Source of the DNA: an uncultured Saprospiraceae bacterium
GTDB taxonomy: Bacteria > Bacteroidota > Bacteroidia > Chitinophagales > Saprospiraceae
Length of the DNA: 5,442 nucleotides
Assembly: GCA_937942405.1 (NCBI GenBank)
Contig: CALDEN010000166.1
Location: 1 to 5,442, forward strand
Direction: 5' to 3'
In this document: one piece after another, positions 1 to 5,442 of the stretch
Layout of the letters: every line of letters starts with the position of its first letter
Numbering within the stretch: position 1 is the stretch's first letter
Translations under genes and position numbers: made by a program
The notes under the pieces: generated by a model
Databases searched by the model: none
What the model saw: only the letters and a program-made list of their open reading frames with translations
What the model was told of the DNA's origin: nothing

Positions 1-1
1 G

Positions 2-700
2 ATCGGATATACAGATGTCGAAAATGCAGGTTATAATGAAGGCTTGTTTTACAATATGTCAGTAGATGAGTTTAAAAAGCAACTTTCTGATATCGGACTC
101 AAAATGAGATCTGCACATGTACCACTAGGATGGAATACTCCAGATGCTACACGTACGATGAGTACTAACTGGGAAGCAGTCTGTGAGGATCATGCAAGAC
201 TAGGTGTACAGTATGTTGTCTGCCCATGGTTCCAGGATGACGGCACGATCGATACGTACAAACGCCTAGCAGAACTAAGTAATAAATGTGGAGAGACCGC
301 CAAAGAATATGGTCTACAGTATGCATATCACAATCATGATTTTGAATTTAAAGACATCGATGGTCAAAAAGGCTATGATGTACTATTAAATGAAACAGAT
401 GCAGACAAAGTAGATTTTGAGCTGGATTTATACTGGATAAAAAAAGGAGGAGCCGATGCACTTCGCTACTTTAAGAACCATGCACAGCGATTCAGTCTAT
501 GGCATGTAAAAGATATGGATGCAGAAGATTCCTTCTTTACAGAAGTCGGAAATGGGACGATCGACTGGAAGCAGATATTCGACAAAAAGCAAGAGTCGGG
601 AATGCAGTTTTTCTATGTAGAGCAAGACGACTGTCGCAACTTCTCTCCACTAGAATCGATCAAAGTGAGCCATAAATATATGTCTACACTAAAAACATAA
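2..700 (+). CDS. Sugar phosphate isomerase/epimerase-like TIM-barrel protein (5' truncated by window edge)
   Basis: The open frame enters from the left edge and ends at TAA 698-700, giving 232 visible residues. The TTG at 44 is an internal Leu codon: the upstream codons read IGYTDVENAGYNEGL, which is the expected early beta-strand/loop of this family, so the true start lies outside the window and roughly 50-70 residues are missing. Visible motifs are YHNHDFEF (residues 109-116 of the visible part), ELDLYW with Asp142, WHVKD with His168 and YVEQD with Glu207. Their order and spacing fit the metal-binding carboxylate/His residues of the xylose-isomerase-like AP-endonuclease-2 fold. Family members isomerise or epimerise sugars or inositol derivatives using a divalent metal; the substrate cannot be read from sequence. 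Some Bacteroidota relatives are exported, but the N-terminus needed to judge this is missing. It is separated from the next gene by 240 bases and a hairpin, so it probably belongs to a different transcription unit. Confidence 0.88.
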   Translation: MGYTDVENAGYNEGLFYNMSVDEFKKQLSDIGLKMRSAHVPLGWNTPDATRTMSTNWEAVCEDHARLGVQYVVCPWFQDDGTIDTYKRLAELSNKCGETAKEYGLQYAYHNHDFEFKDIDGQKGYDVLLNETDADKVDFELDLYWIKKGGADALRYFKNHAQRFSLWHVKDMDAEDSFFTEVGNGTIDWKQIFDKKQESGMQFFYVEQDDCRNFSPLESIKVSHKYMSTLKT

Positions 701-707
701 AAAATAG

Positions 708-738
708 AAGGGCCTCTGTCATCACATCAGAGACCCTT
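708..738 (+). terminator. Hairpin after the isomerase gene, probable transcription terminator
   Basis: The arms AAGGGCCTCTG (708-718) and CAGAGACCCTT (728-738) form an 11-bp stem with one C/A mismatch and a 9-base loop. The hairpin starts eight bases after the isomerase stop codon, the normal place for a terminator. There is no T-run after the 3' arm on the + strand. The A-rich run 701-704, extending left into the stop codon, would give a U-tract only to transcripts of the opposite strand. It may be a weak or factor-assisted terminator, or a 3'-end-stabilising hairpin. The stem is certain; the function is inferred from position. Confidence 0.6.
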
Positions 739-833
739 ACCCATTAACAAAGTCATCACACTTTATATCTTTGAATAGTACCAACTTATTTATAGTGTTG
801 TTACCAGTATTTGTGTCTTACATTATGGATGCA

Positions 834-873
834 ATTTCGATAGGATACGTTCAATATTTCATGTATTTCGATA
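834..873 (+). repeat. 9-bp direct repeat ATTTCGATA, two copies 31 bp apart
   Basis: Identical copies of ATTTCGATA lie at 834-842 and 865-873, with a partial third match (ATTTC) at 856-860. The 31-bp period is close to three helical turns, so both copies would face the same side of the DNA. They flank and overlap the -33 side of the candidate promoter of the H-NOX operon. LytTR-domain regulators usually bind direct repeats, so this is a possible autoregulatory site. A 9-bp repeat in an AT-rich 240-base spacer is not rare by chance, and TCGAT is frequent across this window, so the functional reading is weak. Confidence 0.3.
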
Positions 874-886
874 ATTGGTAGCTTTG
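857..886 (+). promoter_or_regulatory. Candidate Bacteroidota-type promoter of the H-NOX operon
   Basis: TAGCTTTG at 879-886 matches the TAnnTTTG -7 element used by the primary sigma factor of Bacteroidota. TTTC at 857-860 is a one-mismatch version of the TTTG -33 element, at a spacing of 18 bases. Transcription would begin near 893, leaving a leader of about 48 bases before the ATG at 941. The leader is A/T-rich and has no Shine-Dalgarno motif, as is usual in the phylum. The call is a motif match only. Confidence 0.42.
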
Positions 887-940
887 ACACGTTTTTTGGT
901 ACGATTTTCTCTTTATTTACACATTAAATAAATATATAAT

Positions 941-1480
941 ATGTTAGGAGTAGTATTTACAGAGTTTTTTGAAATGGTTGAGTCAAAATTTGGCTATGAT
1001 ATGGTGGATGATTTAATAGAAATGAGTACATCGGAATCCAATGGAGTCTATACTGCCATCGGTGCATATCCGCATGAAGAAATCGTAGAACATGTTATAA
1101 ATCTGCATAAAAAGACAGAGGTACCTATTGCAGACTTACTTAGAGCATTTGGAGGATATCTACACTCTACCTTTGCTACAAACTATAGTGGATTTTTTAA
1201 AGCAGCAGATAATTCTTTTGACTTTCTAGAATCTATAGAAAAATATATACACGTAGAAGTAAAGAAGCTCTATCCCAATGCACAACTACCCTCTTTTAGC
1301 TCAGAAAGAGAAGGAGACAAGGTTATAAAACTCCACTATGAGTCTGAAAGAAGCATGGGTCACTTAGCTTATGGCCTCATAGAAAAAACGATGGAATTCT
1401 ATAAAGAACCTGCAGAGGTCATTATGGAAAACGTTACCGAAGACGGAAGTAAAGTCACTTTTACGATCACTAAACAGTAG
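941..1480 (+). CDS. hnoX: Stand-alone H-NOX (haem NO-binding) sensor protein
   Basis: This is a 179-residue single-domain protein, the usual length for bacterial H-NOX. It binds b-type haem in the cytosol and transmits nitric oxide occupancy to a partner. The start is secure: MLGVVFTEF matches the family's MKG-x-x-F opening. His104 (in YIHVEVKKLY) is the proximal haem ligand, Pro117 is the conserved haem-distorting proline, and Tyr133/Ser135/Arg137 (YESER) form the Y-x-S-x-R motif that holds the haem propionates. Compared from memory with the Thermoanaerobacter O2-binding homologue, the distal Trp9, Asn74 and Tyr140 correspond to Phe9, Leu74 and Leu142 here, so the O2-stabilising hydrogen-bond network is absent and NO selectivity is predicted. 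The protein has no cysteine, so the Cys-based zinc site known in some proteobacterial H-NOX proteins cannot form. It is the first gene of its operon, and its TAG stop lies one codon before the kinase start in the same frame. The family is near certain; the ligand is inferred. Confidence 0.95.
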   Translation: MLGVVFTEFFEMVESKFGYDMVDDLIEMSTSESNGVYTAIGAYPHEEIVEHVINLHKKTEVPIADLLRAFGGYLHSTFATNYSGFFKAADNSFDFLESIEKYIHVEVKKLYPNAQLPSFSSEREGDKVIKLHYESERSMGHLAYGLIEKTMEFYKEPAEVIMENVTEDGSKVTFTITKQ

Positions 1481-1486
1481 CACTTG
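1478..1486 (+). other. In-frame TAG-CAC-TTG junction between H-NOX and kinase
   Basis: The H-NOX stop codon TAG (1478-1480), a single CAC codon and the TTG start of the kinase (1484-1486) all lie in one reading frame. No ATG or GTG near 1484 could replace the TTG: the next in-frame ATG is about 137 codons inside, after the first PAS domain has largely been made. The residues following the TTG form a regular charged coiled coil, so translation must begin here or pass through from H-NOX. There is no Shine-Dalgarno motif. Reinitiation by terminating ribosomes is the simplest reading; occasional amber read-through would give an H-NOX-kinase fusion of about 1,020 residues. Confidence 0.7.
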
Positions 1487-4003
1487 TCCAAAGAGATTGA
1501 AATATTAAAAAGAAGACTAGAAAGAGAACGAGCAGCTAGAAAACAGGCTGAGTCGATTCTTGAATCGAAAGCCAAAGAGCTTTACGAAGTCAATCAATCA
1601 TTAGAATCTCTTGTCAAAAACAGAACACTACAACTACGTCAAAGCGAAAAAAGATATCGCAGCATCGTAGAAACTGCGGATGACATTATTTATAATATCG
1701 ATAGTAATGGAAACTTCAGTTTTGTAAATCCTGCAGGATTACAAAATACCGGTTATACAGAACAGGAAATAATAGGTGAAAGCTTTATCAAAGTAATCAG
1801 AGATGATTACAAAGAAAAAGTGCAAGGCTTCTACTTAGATGTACTTAATAATTCCAAAAACAAAACCTATTACGAGTTTCCGATAATTACAAAAATGGGC
1901 ACTACCTTATGGCTGGGCCAAAATGTAAAAATCATCAAAGATGAGCAAGGTATTGCCAGTTTTACGGTTCTCGCAAGAGATATTACCAAAAGAAAAATTA
2001 CAGAATCCGAACTCCTACTCGCTCAAAATAAATTGCAGAAAAGCGAACTGAAATACCGAAGTATCATGGAAAACATGGAACTCGGTCTATTAGAGGTAGA
2101 TAATGATGGTAATATAATTAAACCTTATCCTCGATTCTGTCAGATGGTCGGATATACCGAAGAGGAACTTATCGGCAAAAATGCAGAAACTACTTTTTTA
2201 AATTCAGAAGAGGAAATAGCTGCAGCCAAAAAGCGAAATGAAACTCGACTAGAAAATAAGTCGGAAGTCTATGAATCCAAAATACGTCGAAAAGATGGAT
2301 CGCTCGTAGATGTCATCGTCAGTGGAGCACCTTTCCATGATCCATATGGAAATATCATCGGTTCCATAGGAATACACTATGATAACACTGCCACAAAAAA
2401 ACTAACCGCAGAAATAAAAGAAGCTCGATTTATAGCAGAGAACGCACAGAAAGCAGAAGCAGAATTTCTTGCAAATATGAGTCATGAAATGCGGACCCCG
2501 CTAAATGCGATCATAGGAATGTCTCACCTCTTACAAGATGCCACGCTGAATCCAGATGAGACTGAGTATCTCGACATCCTAAGCATCTCTGCTAACGTAC
2601 TGCAAAACCTTATCTCAGATGTACTAGATCTATCCAAAATAGATGCTGGAAAACTAGAGCTGCAACATAAACCATTCGATCTACTAAAACTGATCAACAA
2701 TCTAGAACGAACATTTGCTCTAAAGCTAGAAGAGAAAAATGTATCCATAAAAACCGTAACTAACTTTAAACAGGAGCATCTACTAGTAGGTGATGAGCTC
2801 ATCCTCAATCAGATATTAATGAATCTGCTCGGTAACGCAGAAAAGTTTACCAGCCATGGTCATATCATCATCTACCTTACGGAAAAAGAAAGTACTGATA
2901 AACATCTGAACATAGAACTAGCCGTAGAAGATACAGGTATGGGAATGAGCCCATCACAATTAGAAAAAATATTTGAGCAGTTTAAGCAGGCCAGTTCAGA
3001 GATTAGACAAGAATATGGTGGCACCGGACTAGGACTAGCCATTACTCGGAAGCTGATCGGATTACTCGATTCCGAGATCAAAGTAAATAGCCAAGAGGGA
3101 GTAGGTACTAAGTTTTACTTTGACCTCAGTCTAGAAAAAACAGATATAGAAATCGGAAAGGTGCAAGCTCATCTCGATAAGAAAATCGAATTTTCCAAAG
3201 TCGATCTCCCTGTACTCGTGGTAGAGGATAATCCGATGAACCAAAAGTACATTACTAAATTGCTGGAAAAATGGCGATTTGACTATCATCTCGCTCATAA
3301 CGGAAAAGAAGGATGGGAGATGACTCTAGAAAATAAGTACGCGATGATCTTTATGGATTTCCAGATGCCTATCATGAACGGTTACGAATCCACAGCCAAA
3401 ATTAGACAGGAAGGAAATCCAAATTTTACTACTCCGATAATCGCTCTGACTGCTTCTACCCTACTGTCCAAAAAACAAAATGCACTCGACTCAGGCATGG
3501 ATGATTTTCTATCTAAACCATTCAATCCAAAACAACTGTCAGAAGTCATTATAAAACACTTACCTAATACTGACTCAACGGTGCCGACAGAAACTACAGA
3601 TCAGGACGCAGGGTCTTTAGGTGCATTCCAGTTTAGTCGAAAACTAGATTTTACCTATCTAGAAGAAAACTATGGCGATGACTTAGAATATTACCTAGAC
3701 ATTATCGACACGTTTTTATCCATCATCCCGTCTGAAATGGAACTGATCCATGAAAATTCTACCAATAAATCATTTACAGAAGTCGCAGGACTCTTGCATA
3801 AAATCAAACCCACTTTTACGATGGTAGGAGCCCCAGAAATCAGTAAAGAATTTGAACATCTAGAAAAGAGTGCAAAAAATAATGAGGAGTCTGTGTTTTC
3901 AGAAATAAAAACAATTACTGGAAAAGTAGATGAGCTCATCTCGGAGATAAAAAAGGAAAAAGGAATAGTCCAGCATTTCCTCACCCAAAATGATAAAAGA
4001 TGA
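1484..4003 (+). CDS. Soluble hybrid histidine kinase (coiled coil-PAS-PAS-HisKA-HATPase-REC-HPt), predicted partner of H-NOX
   Basis: This 839-residue protein has no signal peptide or membrane segment, so it is cytosolic. Residues 1-55 are a charged coiled coil (LKRRLERERAARKQAESILE). PAS domains lie at about 57-175 and 190-305 (each opening YRSI and containing GYTE), with a helical linker at 305-328. HisKA spans about 325-392 with phosphoacceptor His334 in NMSHEMRTPLNAIIGM. The HATPase domain (about 435-550) has an N box with Asn447/Asn451, the G1 box DTGMGM (483-488), an F box FEQF (497-500) and the G2 box GGTGLGLA (512-519). REC (about 575-692) has Glu581/Asp582, phosphoacceptor Asp625, Thr656 and Lys678. 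The C-terminal HPt domain (about 725-825) has His772 in LLHKIKPTFTMVG. Every phosphorelay residue is intact, so the path His334 to Asp625 to His772 and out to the neighbouring regulator is expected. The TTG start is the only plausible one. Its last codons overlap the next gene by four bases (ATGA), implying translational coupling. Kinase identity is certain; control by the adjacent H-NOX protein is inferred from gene order and known H-NOX/kinase pairs. Confidence 0.95.
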   Translation: MSKEIEILKRRLERERAARKQAESILESKAKELYEVNQSLESLVKNRTLQLRQSEKRYRSIVETADDIIYNIDSNGNFSFVNPAGLQNTGYTEQEIIGESFIKVIRDDYKEKVQGFYLDVLNNSKNKTYYEFPIITKMGTTLWLGQNVKIIKDEQGIASFTVLARDITKRKITESELLLAQNKLQKSELKYRSIMENMELGLLEVDNDGNIIKPYPRFCQMVGYTEEELIGKNAETTFLNSEEEIAAAKKRNETRLENKSEVYESKIRRKDGSLVDVIVSGAPFHDPYGNIIGSIGIHYDNTATKKLTAEIKEARFIAENAQKAEAEFLANMSHEMRTPLNAIIGMSHLLQDATLNPDETEYLDILSISANVLQNLISDVLDLSKIDAGKLELQHKPFDLLKLINNLERTFALKLEEKNVSIKTVTNFKQEHLLVGDELILNQILMNLLGNAEKFTSHGHIIIYLTEKESTDKHLNIELAVEDTGMGMSPSQLEKIFEQFKQASSEIRQEYGGTGLGLAITRKLIGLLDSEIKVNSQEGVGTKFYFDLSLEKTDIEIGKVQAHLDKKIEFSKVDLPVLVVEDNPMNQKYITKLLEKWRFDYHLAHNGKEGWEMTLENKYAMIFMDFQMPIMNGYESTAKIRQEGNPNFTTPIIALTASTLLSKKQNALDSGMDDFLSKPFNPKQLSEVIIKHLPNTDSTVPTETTDQDAGSLGAFQFSRKLDFTYLEENYGDDLEYYLDIIDTFLSIIPSEMELIHENSTNKSFTEVAGLLHKIKPTFTMVGAPEISKEFEHLEKSAKNNEESVFSEIKTITGKVDELISEIKKEKGIVQHFLTQNDKR

Positions 4004-4701
4004 AACTAAAAACACTTATCGTAGATGATGAGATACTGGCTAGAAAATCATTGCAACGATTAGCAGAAAGAAACGAACATCTCGAATTAAAAGATGTCGT
4101 AGAATCTGCAGAAGCCGCTCTTAAAGTAATCGAATCGGAAGAGATCGATCTGGTTTTTCTGGATGTGGAGATGCCAGGCTTATCAGGACTAGAACTGATC
4201 GATAAGCTCCCCTATATGCCGCACATCGTAATCACAACGAGTAATAAGGAATATGCGTACGATGCCTTTGAATATGAAGTAACCGACTTCCTGGCAAAGC
4301 CGATCGCTATGCCTAGGTTTACATCTGCCGTAGACAAGGCTATATTTAACGAAAACAAAATTCAGAAAGTCGCAGGCAGCTCTTCTGCTAACGAACTCTA
4401 TGTAAAGGTCGATGGCAAACTCATACGTCTACCCTATGACTCGATCATGTATTTTGAAAATGTAGGAGATTATGTAAAAGTAATCACTGACGGTATGGGC
4501 GTACATGTAATATATGGAGCACTCAAAGCCATCGACGAAAAACTCAATTATCCTCGATTCCTCAAAGTACATCGATCCTATATCGTCAATCTCGACAAGG
4601 TAAAAGACATAGAAGATAACACACTAGTCATCGAAAAGAAAGTCATCCCGATCAGTAGAGCCCATAAAAACACACTATTAAAAACGATCAACATACTTTA
4701 A
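4000..4701 (+). CDS. LytTR-family response regulator (REC-LytTR), output of the H-NOX phosphorelay
   Basis: This 233-residue protein is a full-length LytR/AlgR-type regulator. The N-terminal REC domain (about 1-118) has the acidic pair Asp9/Asp10 with Glu11 (LIVDDE), phosphoacceptor Asp55 (FLDVEMPG), Thr80 and Lys100 (LAKPI). After a short linker rich in Ser, Ala and Asn (about 118-131), the LytTR DNA-binding domain runs from about 132 to 233. It includes the family signatures IMYFENVGDYVKV and FLKVHRSYIVNLDKV and the closing PISRAHKNTLL. Such regulators bind direct repeats and act on nearby promoters. The ATG overlaps the kinase stop codon (ATGA), so the two are almost certainly co-expressed, and phosphate from the kinase HPt His772 is the likely input. 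The upstream region of the H-NOX gene and the downstream reductase are the obvious candidate targets, but no binding site can be assigned. The protein contains no cysteine. Confidence 0.95.
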   Translation: MKLKTLIVDDEILARKSLQRLAERNEHLELKDVVESAEAALKVIESEEIDLVFLDVEMPGLSGLELIDKLPYMPHIVITTSNKEYAYDAFEYEVTDFLAKPIAMPRFTSAVDKAIFNENKIQKVAGSSSANELYVKVDGKLIRLPYDSIMYFENVGDYVKVITDGMGVHVIYGALKAIDEKLNYPRFLKVHRSYIVNLDKVKDIEDNTLVIEKKVIPISRAHKNTLLKTINIL

Positions 4702-4711
4702 TCTCTCCACT

Positions 4712-5442
4712 ATGAAAATACAGCTATCCCCAGATGGACCACATCTCTCGCAGATCGTAGCAGGCGTTATGAACTGGGGTGTATGGGGAGCAGATTATAA
4801 ACCATCTGAAGTAGCTACGCTTATCGATGGCTGTATCGATCTAGGGGTCACCTCCTTTGACCATGCCGATATCTATGGAGGATATACGACCGAGGCTCTG
4901 TGGGGAGAGGCTATACGTAATAGCTCTGTAAAGAGGTCAGATATAGAACTGATCACTAAATGTGGCATCCGTTATCCTCGATCTACAGAGGAAGTAAAAT
5001 CATACAATACTCAAAAAGAGTATATCATAAATGCAGTCGATACCTCACTAAAAAACCTCAAGACAGATTATATAGATCTATTACTGATCCATAGACCGAG
5101 CCCGATCATGCATGGCTTAGAAATCGCATCGGCAATCGATGAGCTCAAAACGTCAGGAAAAATACGAGACTTCGGCGTATCCAATTTTACCCCATCTCAG
5201 ATGGATATGATCCACTCCATATCTCCTATCGTGACTAATCAGGTAGAAGCATCACTCCTACATCTAGACCCCTATTTAGATGGCACCTTTGACTTTTGTC
5301 AAAAAAACAAGATCCACCCGATGATATGGTCTCCCCTCGCAAATGGAAGACTATTTGAAAGCTCGTCCGATTATGAGCTCGTCACACAACGAGCAAGGAT
5401 CATGGATGTATGTACTAAGTATGAGTGGACCCTCGATGAAGC
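4712..5442 (+). CDS. Aldo/keto reductase, YdhF-like (3' end beyond the window)
   Basis: An open frame starts at ATG 4712, ten bases after the regulator's stop codon, and is still open at the right edge after 243 codons; family members are about 290-300 residues, so roughly 50 are missing. It is an NAD(P)H-dependent (alpha/beta)8-barrel oxidoreductase. The catalytic tetrad is visible: Asp50 and Tyr55 in FDHADIYGGY, Lys83 in ITKCGI and His127 in LLLIHRP. GVSNFTPSQ and the later IWSPLANGRLF segment are characteristic of the YdhF subgroup, as is DHADIYGGY. No signal peptide is seen. The close spacing, absence of a terminator and shared strand suggest it is the last visible member of the H-NOX operon. 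It has four cysteines in 243 residues, unlike the three genes before it. The substrate is unknown; a carbonyl compound is expected from the family. A role in nitrosative stress would be speculation based on position. Confidence 0.92.
   Translation, partial: MKIQLSPDGPHLSQIVAGVMNWGVWGADYKPSEVATLIDGCIDLGVTSFDHADIYGGYTTEALWGEAIRNSSVKRSDIELITKCGIRYPRSTEEVKSYNTQKEYIINAVDTSLKNLKTDYIDLLLIHRPSPIMHGLEIASAIDELKTSGKIRDFGVSNFTPSQMDMIHSISPIVTNQVEASLLHLDPYLDGTFDFCQKNKIHPMIWSPLANGRLFESSSDYELVTQRARIMDVCTKYEWTLDE

Noticed and set aside
44..700. TTG at 44 as the start of the isomerase gene
   Set aside because: The frame is open to the left edge, and the residues before it (GYTDVENAGY) match the family core, so this TTG is an internal Leu codon.
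766..773. TATCTTTG as a second -7 promoter element
   Set aside because: It fits TAnnTTTG, but no TTTG-like -33 element lies at a suitable distance upstream, and it would leave a leader of about 160 bases. The match at 879-886 is better placed.
825..881. Short ORF of 18 codons (MDAISIGYVQYF...) in the spacer before H-NOX
   Set aside because: It is very short, overlaps the candidate promoter, has no recognisable features and would be expected by chance.
739..940. CRISPR, tRNA, riboswitch or mobile-element remnant in the spacer
   Set aside because: No regularly spaced repeat array, cloverleaf, conserved riboswitch core or terminal inverted repeat can be seen.
2524..3984. Three minus-strand open frames inside the kinase gene (2524-2808, 2872-3081, 3691-3984)
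   Set aside because: They lie opposite well-conserved kinase domains and their translations are Ser-rich low-complexity shadows with no domain signature.
1..5442. Apparent abundance of GATC and TCGAT words, fewer in about 941-2500
   Set aside because: By eye there are perhaps 30-35 GATC sites against about 19 expected. This tracks codon choice (ATC and GAT next to C-starting codons), and the uneven spread alone does not support foreign origin of the H-NOX gene.

Overview
The window looks like a chromosomal segment of an AT-rich bacterium of the Bacteroidota. This rests on four things seen in the sequence. Starts are preceded by A/T-rich stretches rather than Shine-Dalgarno motifs. A TAnnTTTG-type -7 box lies ahead of the central operon. 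The signalling genes encode a cytosolic hybrid kinase with REC and HPt domains plus a LytTR response regulator, both common in that phylum. The flanking sugar isomerase and YdhF-like reductase are also ordinary for it. I cannot name a genus. All recognised genes are on the + strand.

Layout. Bases 2-700 are the 3' part of a sugar phosphate isomerase/epimerase-like TIM-barrel gene cut by the window edge. Bases 701-940 are non-coding: a hairpin just after the stop codon, then an AT-rich region with a candidate promoter overlapping a 9-bp direct repeat. Bases 941-1480 encode a stand-alone H-NOX (haem nitric-oxide/oxygen binding) protein. One codon after its amber stop, in the same frame, a TTG start opens an 839-residue soluble hybrid histidine kinase (1484-4003) with domains coiled coil-PAS-PAS-HisKA-HATPase-REC-HPt. 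Its stop overlaps the ATG of a REC-LytTR response regulator (4000-4701). Ten bases later a YdhF-type aldo/keto reductase begins (4712) and runs off the right edge.

How it works together. The three central genes read as one tightly coupled module: a haem gas sensor, a four-step phosphorelay (His334 to Asp625 to His772 of the kinase, then Asp55 of the regulator) and a DNA-binding output. The H-NOX protein keeps the haem-ligand His104, Pro117 and the Y-S-R signature, but has Leu at the position of the distal Tyr that stabilises O2, so it is predicted to sense NO and exclude O2. The unusual points are the REC-HPt relay into a LytTR regulator, the in-frame TAG-CAC-TTG junction between sensor and kinase, and the near absence of cysteine from the three signalling proteins. 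The reductase may be the last gene of the operon, but its link to NO is only positional.
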